Below are positions 18,995 to 30,582 of a DNA stretch of 52,500 bases, piece after piece (positions within the stretch are counted from its first letter, which is position 1; the number at the start of each line of letters is the position of its first letter). The stretch covers positions 220,001 to 272,500 of the forward strand of contig CAJNDS010001802.1 in NCBI GenBank assembly GCA_905221605.1. Direction: 5' to 3'. The translations under genes and the position numbers were made by a program. The stretch is from Symbiodinium natans. Taxonomy: Eukaryota > Sar > Dinophyceae > Suessiales > Symbiodiniaceae. The notes under the pieces are model-generated. The model was not told the DNA's origin. It saw nothing but the letters and a program-made list of their open reading frames with translations, and did no database searches.

Positions 18995-20530
18995 CGGCCA
19001 TCACGTCCAGCTCGGCCCACACCCCGCCAGCACCCCCAACGAAAAGCTCGCCGGTGGTGCGCACCTCGAGGCACAAGACACGCCTCTAGGAGTTCGGCAT
19101 GCCCACCCACGGAACTCCCTGAGAGGCGCCCCCTTCTCCGAGGTCAGGACAGTGGAGCCGACTGGCCGTGTGACTTTGATGATCTTGTCCTTGGCTCGGG
19201 TCAGGTCATGGCCACTCAGGTGAAACACCGTGGATGCCACGGGACTATCTTGACATTGGTACTCGGATTTCAGGGTGAAGACAAGTTGCTGATTCCTTCG
19301 TCGACTTCCTTAGCTCGAAAGCTCCGGCATGCTTCAAACAGTTAGCTTAAGATCTCTGTCTTTCTTCGACTGAACAGAGACACTAAGTCAAAGCGTCTTG
19401 TAGAGGTCGGTCTTCAACGCTCTATAAGCAGTCGGACGATCTTGGCTGAAGGGGCGCGGGGGCACAAACCTGCGAGCGTGCCCGATCCTCAAGGAAGTGA
19501 CAAAGTTCATGCCAAGCCGGGCCTGACTTTGCAGGTGTCTCTTGCGCCGCCATCGCCAGGAGTCTTAGATATGGCTTTGCGAAGAGTACTGGGACTGTAT
19601 TGCTATCTCAAACGGCACCTTGCAGCACGGATCGGCACAGGGGGTCTTTGGGAACAACATACTGCTCAGTTTCTCAGAGAGGCTCTTTTGACGCAAGCAG
19701 CTTTTGCCGACTGAGTCGCTCCACCACATCCCACCTCGACAAACTCTTCCAGGGGCGCCGCTGGCGCTGCTGGAGGCGTCGACCCCGACGCCTCCCATCT
19801 CTGAGTGTATCAACCCCCCCTAATACCCCTCATGCAGTAGAAGCACACCTACCTATTTTGGAGAGGTGTTTATGTTAGAAACCCAGCCTCAACCCCAACG
19901 TAAGCCACTGACTAAGGAGTCTCAACTCTTGCCCGATACCTCAAAAGGGTACACGTGCCCAGTTTCTCAGGCAACTTCCCCTTGTAAGGGTAACAGAGGC
20001 TGCAGAAGCCAAACTCCGAACCCCAACATGCCCCACTTCCAAAAAACATGACCCGGGGGTGGGTTTGAGGAAGCTTACTTAGGGCCACAGAGACGCCGAG
20101 GCCACCTTGAGGCATGTGGCCTTGCAGCCTCGGGTCAGTTTGAGCTGATTTTGTGTGTTTTTTGGGGTTTTTGGGCTGGCAGCTTCCGAGAAGAGGGCGA
20201 GGGAGGAAGACTTCAGCGCCTGGAGTTGTTGCTTTACTCTGTAGTTCTGAGTTGATGGTGCAGATGTTCCAAGAAGAGATCGCTTCCAGGGTGTTTTTGG
20301 GGAATATAGCTGCAAAAAGGGACTCAAGGCACCCAGTTAGGCAGAAAGCTACACCAACTGCATTTCGTCAATCAGTTTGGGAGGTGTGGGTCATCGCGTG
20401 CTATGGTGTTCGTGGCGATCCGTTTGGCTCGCCCTGGCTCAGGCTGCAGACATCGTACCGCTTGCTGGCAGATGAAGGCAACGCAATCCATGAATTCAAT
20501 TGTAGATGGAACCTGTAGTAGAACTCACAG
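18995..20530. other. Upstream of the dioxygenase-like gene; no gene recognised
   Basis: A frame on the minus strand at 19001-19240 begins MASTVFHLSGHDL and is in phase with the dioxygenase-like frame, separated by one stop. It could be an upstream exon or nothing. The rest (19.3-20.5 kb) shows no exon that I can support. Confidence 0.35.
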
Positions 20531-20850
20531 ACCCTGCAACCGCTTCTGGATCCTGCCCTTCCCCCAACAAATCTTCAGCGCGCGGCGGACGCGCTCCTGC
20601 GTCTCGTCTAGAAGTTCAACTTCCCAGCGCTCGGAGCTTGCAACGAACTCCTGGCTTCCATGCTGCGGCATGCTGCCAGCTTCCAGCCAAACTCCATGGA
20701 TGTGTATATGTGTGTGGGGGTGTGTGCGTGCTAGGGTTCAATATTGAGGGTTCAGCTGTGACATGAGAAGAAGCTCGAGAAGTTCCTTGATCTTCGCTTG
20801 CTTCCCGTTCAGATCCGCACGCGAGACCTTGGCTGGGCGCAGCTGAAGAA
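20531..20850 (-). CDS. Two coding-like exons, unrecognised protein
   Basis: An exon model at 20531-20650 (40 codons, CAG before it and GT after it) reads charged helical sequence, for example RWEVELLDETQERV and GKGRIQKRLQ. An upstream stretch at about 20757-20850 reads KVSRADLNGKQAKIKELLEL. Both are on the minus strand and amphipathic, as in a coiled coil. I recognise no family. The exons are short, so the model rests on codon character and splice dinucleotides only. Confidence 0.35.
20698..20732. repeat. TG-rich microsatellite
   Basis: A short run of TG/GTGTGG units. If the exon model around it is right, it lies inside an intron. Confidence 0.7.
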
Positions 20851-22332
20851 CTCCGCGGGCTTTGCAAGGGCCTTCAATACGGCGTCAGGCCAGAAATCAG
20901 CGCATCACTGTCATCACGAAAGCCCCCAACCTTGGAGGTTCATAGGTGGTTTTCTCAGTGCCTGCAAGTTCAGGCCACTAGTGTTATAACTGGCGATCAT
21001 CTGATTTGGGATCCTGATAACCATACTCGGCCAGGCAGCCAAGCCCTGGATCTCCACCTGCAGGGCACTTCCAATACAAAACCGTTTGACCAACTCCAGA
21101 TTCCTGTAATCATAGCACATCTCTGCAAAGAGCAATTGCAGGCTTCTGATGTTACATACCACCCTGAGCCGCAGATGGTGGCCCGAGGAGCTTTATGGCT
21201 GCTTGGTTACTCGCACCCCTCGCCTGCAGGCCAGGCGCCAGTTCAGGCGCCACGGCCGCATAGCCTCCGAGAGCTGCGAGTATTGGGCGGTCTTTCAGGG
21301 GTGATGGAATTCAAGGTTTTGCCATGTGGGGGGTTCAAGGTTTGGGGCAGTTTGGCGCTCAGAGCTTCTAAGGCTTTTAGGGCTTTGGGTGGGAGACTCT
21401 CGCTCAAGCAGCTCTCATGGATCTTCGCGGACTTTAGAGAGGGCACTTGCTCCCTCGGCTTCAGAACCACCCCGAACAGGGCCCGCATTGCAACCTGTGA
21501 ATTTGAAGCTCCCTCTGGGTCTGAGGATGACAGTTATATACAGTCTTCGTCATCGTCCGTGCCTTCAGCATATCACATCTTTGACTCCACACAATCATCG
21601 AGGTCTGACCTGTTGTCCTTCCCTGGTGGTTCGCATGTTCCGCTGTTATATCTGTCTATCCCTGCATGCCCGGTGCTTCCCAGAATTCTTGAGCAAGATG
21701 CAAAATCTGCAAAGCAGATTCATTCGCCAACAAGTATCTCTGGCCTCCGTTTCCAAGGGCCCGCGCCTCGCCCCGCAGCGGTCGCACCTCATCGCCCTGC
21801 CGCTTTTGGGGTTTGAGACCTCAACGCCTTTTCTTTGGGCTCTCACACTTTCAAAATGATGGCTTGCAGGCAGATTCCACGATGGCATGTTGTGTCAATA
21901 GTCGGGGTTGCCAGGCTTTCAGGAAATTGAGCTGCTAGCAATACCCGGTTTGGAGCTCATGGAAATGCATACATGATGGCTTCAGAGCCTTTGACCTTGC
22001 GAGGCTTTGCAGGATCCATTCAGTGACCGGGTCATGATTCATGCATACGACTTGCTACTGCTGCGTTCGACTAACGACCAAGATCTTTAAATGGTTCCGA
22101 ATCAGCAATCCTTGCCACTACGTCTAGGCTTATCTTCTTTCTATTTCTCTCACACACCTCGCATTCAAATGAGCTTTTCACTCCCAGTCCTCCTCTTCCT
22201 CCCGGCCCTCCTTCGGCGGCTCGAAATCTGCTGCCTCGAGGGGGGTTTTGAAAACTCACGACAGGATGCTAAGTCGCTACGTCTTTGCAAAGTGCTGTCG
22301 AGAGGGACTTTGGTCTTCGGGGCCTCCGTGGC
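20851..22332. other. No gene recognised
   Basis: Long overlapping open frames occur on both strands (e.g. plus strand 20932-21816) but none has recognisable motifs, and they look like chance frames. Short direct repeats of a GGTTTTGCCATGTGGG / GGTTTGGGGCAG type occur near 21310-21400. Confidence 0.35.
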
Positions 22333-23487
22333 CTAGTTAACCTGGTACGAGTCGGCACGAGCCCCGAAAGTCTCGGGACGTGGCCCACATAGCTTCAGGT
22401 TTAAGGGCTTGGCCTGGATGGCGCCGGCATACATTGGCCGCAGGTCCCCAAGGATTCCATCCAGTTGCCTTGGGAAGCTGGTACGTCGGCAGTTCGTGAC
22501 GGGCGGTGCCGGTCCTGTTTGTTGCAAAACGCTGGGTTGACGAAAATGGTCAAGCCCAACAGGAGAGCCCCGCGATGAATGCTGGCCCAGCAACGCTTTC
22601 TTCCACGCGTTGATGCCCCCGGTCATCCGGACGATCCTGCCGCGATCCGCGCCCATCTCAACCAAATACCTTGAGAGCTCAGAGTTGGGAGAGGTGTGAG
22701 AGTTGAGAGAGCTGAGGCAAATCAAGAACTTGGGATGCCAGAGCACTGGGCAATATGCCGACAGCGAGACACGTGTCCACGGTTGATGTTGCCCTTCACG
22801 CAGGCATCCTCGTTTCCGTCACCGGGAACCAAGCACACATCTCTAGCAGTACTCATAGTACTCCCTCCAGCTTGGGGTCAGGGTTTCACTATGTTTCACA
22901 GCATCACTGCAACTAGACATGCACAAAGCTTCAGTCGGGATGCAACTACGCATGCACTTACGCATCACCTTGCACTTCAGCCCAGAAGCACTGAGGCAAA
23001 CCAGCGTCTTGCCGGAATTGACCTGTGGCACCATTGAAAGATTTTACACCCATCTGCCCCAAGCCCAAAACCCTCAAAGACCATCTAAAACCCCAACAGG
23101 CCGCCAAAAATCTAGAACCCTCAACCCTAAAACAAAGCACAAAAAAACAAAACGTGAGCCCGGCGACCAGGTCAACCAGCTGTTGGACCAAGCCCTTCTC
23201 TGCCTCAGGTACTGAGAGAGGCAGCTCTCGCCTTTCAGGCCTTCCGGTGATCCCCCTAAATCATCCGAGGCACTCCTCCCGCTTTCATGATGAGGGAGTT
23301 GGCGGACAGATGAAAGGAAGTCTGGATTCGCGTCGTCCTCTTGCTTCTGGCGAAAAAAACAAGCACAGTCGCGCCTGCAAATTCTTCAACTTCTCCGGAA
23401 GACCAGGACATGTCTAACAGCTACTAAGCAAACTTTCAAAGCCCGGCTCTTGAAGTCGTCATCGTCTCTACTGTCCACGAAGACAGC
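22333..23487 (-). CDS. Rhodanese-domain protein, split gene
   Basis: Exons on the minus strand assemble a rhodanese (sulfurtransferase) domain. Exon 23434-23487 (18 codons) reads AVFVDSRDDDDFKSRALK, the D-x-R start of the fold. Exon starting at about 23211 reads PEAEKGLVQQLVDLV. Exon 22969-23022 (18 codons) reads KTLVCLSASG, where the Cys followed by a short loop is the active-site position. The exon from 22677 reads YLVEMGADRGRIVRMTGGINAWKKAL, the closing V-x-x-x-x-GG-x-x-A-W motif; only its first part is clearly coding, and it may splice before 22333. Rhodaneses carry persulfide sulfur or act as phosphatase-like domains. The loop here, C-L-S-A-S-G, differs from the common C-R-x-G-x-R-S. At least one further small exon is needed between 23434 and 23211 to keep the frame. 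Confidence 0.7.
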
Positions 23488-24043
23488 CTGCAACACAGGG
23501 GGCCCCCGCTCATGTGCTTAGCAGGATGACCAGAGCCGACTGCAGGCGCTGGGAGCACGAAAAGGGATAGCTTTCATGATCCCACCCATACTTTCAACAC
23601 ACAGAGCCTTGTCATTCTTCATGAGCTGGTGCGCTTCATACACCGTCACATAGCAAAAGTCTACGCCACTGTCTGGAACCTCACGCATTTCTCAGTGGTC
23701 GTCTGAACATGGCCGTGCCATATGTAAGACTTATACAGACACGGCACGCCGTAGCCCATACCAGGCCAACCCCAGCTCTAAGACAGGCGGAGTCGCCCGA
23801 CCGGCATTGCTTTTGGCACTTCAGCACATGAAGCAAGTAAAACATGAAGCTGGGACTACCTCAGGGCCTAAGAAGGCAATGATGAAGTTTGGGCGTTCAT
23901 TACGCACAGCATCCTGCTATATCCTGCTTCAGCAGCTCGAGCAGCAATGACTGCGACGAGGGCTTGCGGTGTGAAGTCTACAGGGCTTCGCCATCAGATT
24001 CAATGCTGCCACGACCATCCCACGAGCGTCCGATCCTTAAGAC
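23488..24043. other. No exon supported
   Basis: No recognisable coding sequence. It could hold introns if the Kelch exons at 24.0-24.2 kb and the rhodanese exons belong to one gene; I cannot decide. Confidence 0.35.
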
Positions 24044-24238
24044 AAGGTGCATGCCTCCAAGGACGTACACTTTGCCGTCCAAGAAGCAGGCCTCTGTGGA
24101 TTCTTTTGGCATCCCCAGCCCCCAACCAGCGTCCACAAGGGGGCGCCGCTTGCAGCTGAAAGGCGCAGGCCCCGTGCCGACGAGTAGGCATGGCAGGAAG
24201 GGCGGACCACTCGTCGGTGAGGGAATCATACACTTCCG
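24044..24238 (-). CDS. Kelch-repeat exons (partial gene)
   Basis: Exon 24171-24238 reads EVYDSLTDEWSALPAMPTRR, a clear Kelch blade (Y-D...W...L-P-x-M-P-x-x-R). It follows a pyrimidine-rich AG at 24239-24240. Exon 24044-24091 reads CFLDGKVYVLGGMH. Joining them removes a 79-nt GC-AG intron (24092-24170) and gives the standard spacing R-x-G-A-C-x-x-D-G-x-x-Y-V-L-G-G. The bases GGCCTGC occur at both intron ends. The gene continues in both directions but I could not place more blades. It lies on the same strand as the rhodanese exons 550 bp downstream; one fused gene or two genes are both possible. Confidence 0.7.
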
Positions 24239-24990
24239 CTGAATTGAAAAACCTCAGCCACTCAAGCATGGAGCTGAAGGTAATTGACCTTTCGGTGTCA
24301 TAGCCCTTCAACCCCACATGGTCGGAAGCCCTCAAGGACAATCAATCGATTAAATGACTGGGGTCAAGAAACTAGACTCTAGTTTTTCAGGCAAGTGCTT
24401 GCCACAATTCGAATCCCGCCAGGATGCTCGTCCAGGCTGCAAGCTTGCGGGTGCTTGCCGCAGCCGCCTGATCTCTGGCGACTAAACTCTGCAAATGCGA
24501 CTCGAGGCGGGTGTTGTGACTGACTGGACCCGCGCCTGCAAAGAACGCTCGGCCCAGGCCCATGTCGCAGCTCGCACTGTCGAGCCTGCGTCGCTCTGGC
24601 TGATTCCACAGTAGCCCACGTGGCGAAGCACATGCTGCGCAACAAAGAACTCTGCGTCTCTCCTACATGTGGCATTTAGGAACCTGCACACACAGAGGCC
24701 GCAGAACAAAACTGCTGCACGTAGTCTTATGGACTGGTCGAGCCGGAGGGGCCTCAACTCAGGTGGCTGAGCTAACGCCACAGGCTGCGCAGGGTCCGCG
24801 AAACACCTGCACGACATACTGGTAGTATGCGTAGTTGTGGTGAAGCATACTCACTTGATGCGCATGGTGACACGAAAGCTAGCAGCTGGCGTAGTGTCGT
24901 GCATTGCGAACTCTCGTCTGAACTGAGAAGGGCTTCAGGGCTCAGTTGAGCCGCGTCTGTGCGGACAGGATGCCAATGCTCAGCCCAGAC
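24239..24990. other. No exon supported
   Basis: Several short frames on the minus strand (24379-24817) look unstructured. Possibly 3' part of the gene starting at 25431, or intergenic. Confidence 0.3.
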
Positions 24991-25431
24991 CTTCCGCATG
25001 AAGCCACCGAAGTGGAAGAGGCACATGGGCGGTTCTGTGATGTAGGAGGCTATGAGGAGCATGAGCCCCTGGTCATCCTTGCTGGCAACAGGTCACTCTT
25101 GCACATGCGAAACAGGTGCTGGGAGCATTGCCACTTTCAGCACGTTCTGTACCACTTCCCCCCTTGCAACCCGCACACAGCCCCTGGAAAGCCCCAAGCC
25201 CCGGATCCAAAACCCCTTGAATCCCCCAAAGCCCCAAACCCCGAAGCCCCACACCCTAAACTCTGAAACCCTCAACCCTAAGCCCTAAGCCTCGGAGACT
25301 CGGGAGCCCTAACCCACAAAAAACCGGGTCACGTTGAGCTGCTCCCGGAACAGCGGCCGCAGCGCGCGGAGCTCCACGCAGCGCGAGAGCGCCAAGAGGC
25401 CCAGGAGCAAGCGCCGGTCCTCAAAAGACAT
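24991..25431 (-). CDS. Unrecognised gene start, two exons
   Basis: A first exon 25333-25431 (33 codons) begins MSFEDRRLLLGLLALSRC and ends LRPLFREQLN before a GT. A second exon from 25068 to about 24991 (26 codons, or longer) continues in phase with LMLLIASYITEPPMCLFHFGG after an AG. The joined sequence is Leu-rich and helical with a hydrophobic second exon. No family recognised. The ATG is the first in the exon. The intervening 264 nt contain telomere-like CCCTAAACTCTG / AACCCTCAACCC repeats (25190-25300). Confidence 0.4.
25190..25320. repeat. Degenerate telomere-like repeats in an intron or gap
   Basis: Repeated CCCCAAACCCC, CCCTAAACTC and AACCCTCAACCCTAAGCCC units, a degenerate CCCTAAA array in the orientation opposite to the 31-kb block. 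Confidence 0.6.
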
Positions 25432-26097
25432 ATTATGAAGGCATCGGGCTCAGGTGGGAATCATAGGTTTGGCGTTCAGGGTGGGGTAGCTTTAGGTTTT
25501 GTATGTAGTTTGTGAAGTTCAAGTTTTAGGGCAGCTTCGGGTCTGGGAGTCCGCGTTCGTGTCTCAGGGGACTGGGGGTTGCAGGCTCGACTGTGAAAGT
25601 AGCAACAGTGTAGCAACGAAGATCCCCCCCCCCCAGGCAATCGAAGCCATCGAACGTAATCATTAAAGTCGCGGCGATTCGAGGGCTCGGAGGGCGGGAT
25701 TCTGAGCTTAGTGGGGAAGGGCAGATGAGGGGCAGATGTTTGCTGCAAGTTGGCCACCGAGTGCTAGGGCTGCTTCAGCAAGGTGCACAGGCCAAATGGC
25801 GTTCTTTCCCCTGCACCAGAACTCAGGGTCACTCGGGGTGGCGCTGCTTGGCCTGCGCGGCTATACACGTGCGAAACCTGGCAGCTCAGAGGCCTCTCGT
25901 ACGGCTCTCAAACCTTCCTCAGGCAGCTGAAGGATTTCCGAGGAGCACCCAACGGATGATGCTTTTCTGGTGGCGATCGGGTTGGTTATTTGCTCCTTCA
26001 GAAGGCCCTCGGCTTCTGTCACGTGGCAAAACCATCCGTGTACATGCCGGCTGCTCAGGAGGAGTCGAGGAGTCGGTACTTCGCTCAGACTCTCATC
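25432..26097. other. Gap between genes
   Basis: Lies between the end of the glucosaminidase gene and the next gene downstream. A run of ten C at 25624-25634 is present. No promoter motif recognised. Confidence 0.4.
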
Positions 26098-29000
26098 TTA
26101 GACCCAAAGTCTCGCCTCCAGCTCAGGGCGGCCATACTTAGCGAAGAGCTCCACGCTGATATCCAGCACATCACCTCAAACGGAGGGACATTGACACGTG
26201 GAAACCGCAAGACGATTCTCGCAGTGGCATCTTCTTCTCGTCTTACTTCAGCCAAGGAGCTGGTTGGCTCCTCGCACATAGGGTACTTTTCCGACCCAAA
26301 GTCGTGGGTCCACTCGTAGCTGACCCCTGCAACGCACGCGTCAAACCTCGGTCAGAAGCGCTGGAGAATCGAAGGGCTGCCTGAACCATCCTGCGGCTAC
26401 CTCTTTCAGGGGTGGAGTCGGATCAACTTGCCAAGCCACGCAGTCTTGTTGACCTGCCTCTTTGCCGACAGATCCTCCACCGCCTCGCAGAGGACAAACT
26501 CACAGGATGGTCCACATGCCACGGAACAATCGGAACATCACAGAACACTGCAGCAGGCCGTGAGGCTGTGACTCATACTGCCCTTTTACTACCAACACCC
26601 AGCACAGGGTCAGGCACGCCTGCCGAATGTAGCACTGGTGTCTCAGCGTGTAGAAGCCCCCGACCTTCAGGCATCTTGCGGCTTGGCGAGAGGAGACATC
26701 AAGGTCCTTCGCAGGTCCCTCGCAGACCCTCGCAGACCTTTCCACCTCTGAGAACCCCAAAACGCCACCTGGCCAGCCCACTGGCGATTGGCATAGTCGC
26801 AGAGCGCCGTGATGGTGCTAGACTTCCTGAGGGATGACCAGAATCCCTATTTCGCCTTTGGCCCCCCCCTCTTCTGCTTTTTCGGCACTTGTCGTGAAGC
26901 TATCCGAAGAGGTGGTGTAACAACCTCGACCCTGCCCAAGCCTCCGCTGCGCATTTAAAAGAAAGAGCCGCACCAAGCCCCCAAAACCTGCAAAATTTTA
27001 ACAAAAAAACACTGCCCCAAAATCAAAAGACCCAACAAAACACGCCACTGGGCCCAGTGTCGGCTCTTGCGGCGTCCACACAGTGGTGAGGCTCCGGGCA
27101 GCCAGCTCCAGGTAGTGCTCCTCGCTGTTTAGGGAGGGGGCTTTAAGGACGCCAAAGGTTGGTTCTTTTGTTGGGACAGGGATTCGCCAAAGCTTGCTTT
27201 CTGTGCTTAGTTCTTGAGGCCTTTGGGTTCTGGGATTCGCAAGTTTGCTAGCTCCCAGGCTGGAGGAATAACTGAAAATGCCTTGCCATCTGCCGACTGA
27301 TGCTGCTTAGGGGTGGTACATTCGCTCCAGCGTGGCGTTGCCGGCAGCCCAGGACTTCGCGCTCCTCCACACACTCATGTGACAGACACCCTAATGTGGG
27401 AGACACTCCTAAAGACCCATGTGGACACGTTCATGGGGATTCCTTGGAACTGCAGCCTCAGCCGAGAGCTGTTCTCAAGAGAAGGCTCCCCCAAGCACCC
27501 ACAAACAGGCAGGAGCGCACCGAATGCGGGCGCTAGCAAGGAAGCCACGGTCACCGCAGAGCAGGCCTAGCCATCGTGCAGACAAGAAAGCTTTAAAACG
27601 TTGATCTAAAAACAGTCAGAGGTGCTGAATGGAACATGGTTGGTGAATCTGCTTCTATCTCCGACACGAAGCTCAAACTGCTCGCTCTGCGTCCAGGGGT
27701 CGATCCGCATCTGCGAGAACCGCGAGTAGAGAGTTGCCCGCCGACTGGACCTTCAAAAATGAAGGGTCCAGCGGGACTCGGGTCTGGCTGAGGCAACGGA
27801 CATCGAGACCGCTACGGTTGCCTACGGGCTTGGTAGTTCTGCGTTGCAGTCAGATGCAATCCACTGAAGTAAAAAAACGGTCAGAAGTCCGGTTCTGCCT
27901 CGGTGGGTCCCGTGGCATTTATCATCTGGGCAAAGAAGCGGTTGGAGACCTTGCTCAGAACCTGGCGGCATCCGAATCTGAATGTTTGTGCGGTGCCCAC
28001 AGCGTCGCAGCCCGAAGCCTCGCGGCCCGCGTTTACAAGGTCGTAGCGCAGCGTCTCGGTGACGCCGCTTTTGGCAGCCTGCCGTTTTGGGGAGATGGTC
28101 AGAGTCCTTCACGAACTCGGATGGTGACTTCAAGGCGGACATTCAAACCTCACCAACCCTGGTGAAACACTCACATGCATATATCTTTCTTAGTAGTCTT
28201 ACACGGTCCGGTGCCTCATTCAGCTTGCCCCATGCTTGAACCACATCTGACAGCTTGTACCAGCTCTCGTGGGGCGTGGCCTGACCTGCAGCCCAAGACG
28301 ATCAGAGAAGGGTACGATGGAGAACATTGGGCTACGCATGGCGACACCCAATTCGGCACTTCCCGGTCGCCTCCTCCAAGCGCCAGGGCGGTGAGGCCAT
28401 CAGCGTTCTTCTCAGCGATAAACCCACCGCGACTGCGGATTGCCTGAGCATTGGTCTCGTTGGCATAGACGGACCCCAGCAGCAGCTGCCATGCCTTCCA
28501 GGGATGTGCAAACCCCCAAGAAGCTCTCCACAACAAGTGGACTTAACAACAAGTGGACTTACCTTTATAACTTAAAACTTAAAACAGAACTAGAAGTTGG
28601 AAGCAGGCGAAGCTCGGCGAAGCTCGGCCTCTCTGTGCCTATGCCCAGCCTCCTCTGCAGCGGCAGAGCTGCGGCCGTAGCGCTGACGAGCCCAGGTCTG
28701 CACCCACTGCTGCAGGTCGATGGGGCCAGCTCGCCAGGGGAGATCAGTGAGGAAGCTGTAGTAGAAGGGATTCCTAACATCTGAGAAGCAGAAAGGGTGC
28801 GCTCAACTGCGGGCCATCTCCAAACTCTATGCAACAAGCGAACATCAGCGAACCTGGAGACCAGGACCCCTCAATCCCCCTAAGCTCGACGACCGAGATT
28901 CTGATCGATTCCTTCGGGTGCTGCACCCGTCCCAGCCACACTGGCTGCATGCTTCAAGGCGTCTGGGAACTCAGAATTCCTGATGCCACGCGAACTACTA

Positions 29001-30582
29001 TTCGTGCAGGGATGACTACACATCTGTTTGAACGGGAACGCTTGCCCAGGAATATCCAAACACATGCTGAATGCGTGAAGTGGTCAAAGTAGAAATGCTT
29101 CCCCACATTCCAGTATTGCCGCCGAAGTTGTGAAGAACTGACCAGATGAAGGGGGTGCCAAAGTAGCCGAAGTTGTTGAACTTATTCCATTCTGGGTCGA
29201 CCTCGTCGAACATGTCCAGCATGACGAAGTGTTTGGGAGGTACCGCCGACACAAAGCCCTTCATGAAGGGGAGCTTGTCTTCTCCCCAGCCGCGCCAGAT
29301 CCAACCCTGGTAAAGCCAAACAGCCCGCGGATCCACTTTGCTCCTCGCATGGTGGGGAGACACAGGGGCCACCGGGACCACACAGGCACCACAGGGACCA
29401 CACAGGGGGGCACACAAGCAAGAAGAAAAGGACACACATCGGGGGTATGTGGCAGGTACGTGGTATGCCAGGGCTCATGGACTCGTAGGCTGCCTTCGCA
29501 TGCGCGAAGGCATCGGGATCCACCGGCACGTCTTCAGCACGCCGCCACGGCCGTCCCTCTCGTCCCTCTGGGCCTCGGAGTGTTCTGGCCCAAGGCCCCT
29601 GGTTCTGGTTGAAGTACCCATCCGTCTCATACCAGTGATCTGTACCCCAGTCCTGGATCATGATCTTCATGTACTGCTGCTGGATCTTGGCAAACAGGGG
29701 ATCTAAGTCGTCCAACCAGGCAGCCCCCGTCTTGCTGATGTTCGCCTGCGGGTAGAGCTCGCGGAAGATGGGCGGGACATTCCCCTGAAAAGTCGGCAGC
29801 ACGGAGACCAAACCCAAGCTTCGGCTGCGGTCGAGGATCTGCTTTTGAAGCTCCCACTGCCCAGCCATCCAAGACAAGGGCAGGGGCATGCAGCCATCTC
29901 CACAGCTGGAACCGATCCCATGCATGGACTGGCCACGGCTCCAGGCCAGCCAGGCTGCACCGTTGCTCCAGGATGAAAACTCCGAGTCGTTAACTCCAAA
30001 GGCATTGAAGGTCTTGCGATAGACCTCCTCTTGGCCAGTGTACGCGATCACCAGGTTGATCCCATTTAGCACAGCCCAGTCGAGCCATGCCTCCCAGTCC
30101 TTGAAGGAGTACCACGTGTAACTGTAGCTGAACGTGACGACATTGTTGAAGTAGCTAATAGGCACCTTGCGGTATTTGGTAACCTTCTGGCCAACTCCTG
30201 GCCACGACTTTGGGAGGGAAACCTGATTTCCACCGGTTCGGTTCCAGGAGAAGGACATGTTGCAGCGTGTTCGCAGATACCAACTGGTGCCGTAGGCCAG
30301 CTCTGGGCCACTGGTTGCAGCGATGCGGACCCGTCCATCCTCCGCATCGCTGAGCTCAAAGCAGAGCTGGGTTCTTGCCGAGGGTGGCGCTTGGCTGCAG
30401 TTTGTGACGAGCCTGAGGTCAAAGGCCTTGGCCACTTCCCCTGTGCTCAAGCCCAGAACACGTGACAGGACAGACCCGATGGCATCCGCACTCCCACGTC
30501 CCGCGAAGGTGTAAGCGACCAATGCCTCTTCACAAGCGCCTGTTGCAAAGCTCCAGAAAAGAAGGGCACGAAACATCTGCAT
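26098..30582 (-). CDS. NAGLU: Alpha-N-acetylglucosaminidase (GH89), about 13 exons
   Basis: Encodes a GH89 glycosidase that removes terminal N-acetylglucosamine, in lysosome-like vacuoles or outside the cell; the start MQMFRALLFWSFATGACEEA is a signal peptide. Exon 1 (29469-30582) holds the N-domain and LNGINLVIAYTGQEEVY, VLPTFQGNVP and the active-site region WYETDGYFNQNQG. Exon 2 (about 29102-29335) holds AVWLYQGWIW and IWSVLHNFGGN. Later exons: about 28896-29000 (GTGAAPEGIDQN), 28650-28773 (PIDLQQWVQTWARQRYG), 28360-28494 (AWQLLLGSVYANETN), about 28203-28280 (ESWYKLSDVVQAWGKLNEAP), 28019-28078 (LRYDLVNAGRE), to 27961 (VLSKVSNRFFAQMINAT), about 27679-27738, about 27072-27126, 26769-26821 (CDYANRQWAGQ), about 26642-26664 (GGFYTL) and a last exon ending in a stop at 26098-26100. 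The order matches the family throughout. Introns are 57-155 nt where resolved, several GC-AG. Exons after 27883 are less sure. Confidence 0.85.
27962..28018 (-). other. 57-nt GC-AG intron of the glucosaminidase gene
   Basis: A very short intron starting GCTTCGG and ending CGCCAG. Removal joins VNAGRE to VLSKVSNRFF in phase 0. Confidence 0.7.
28495..28649 (-). other. GC-AG intron of the glucosaminidase gene
   Basis: A 155-nt intron between GCAGAGGAG and GCATGGCAGC. The tetramer AGGC lies across both splice junctions, so the intron is bordered by a short direct repeat. Removal joins E-E to A-W-Q-L-L-L in phase 0. Confidence 0.75.
29336..29468 (-). other. GC-AG intron 1 of the glucosaminidase gene
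   Basis: A 133-nt intron starting GCATACC and ending CAAAG. It is phase 1, and removal turns MSP...DPRAVW into a continuous MSPVDPRAVWLYQGW that fits the GH89 family. Unspliced, the frame stays open, which hides the intron from simple ORF calling. Confidence 0.8.

Noticed and set aside
20932-21816. 294-codon plus-strand frame
   Set aside because: No motif, overlapping open frames in other phases, and against the direction of the flanking genes.
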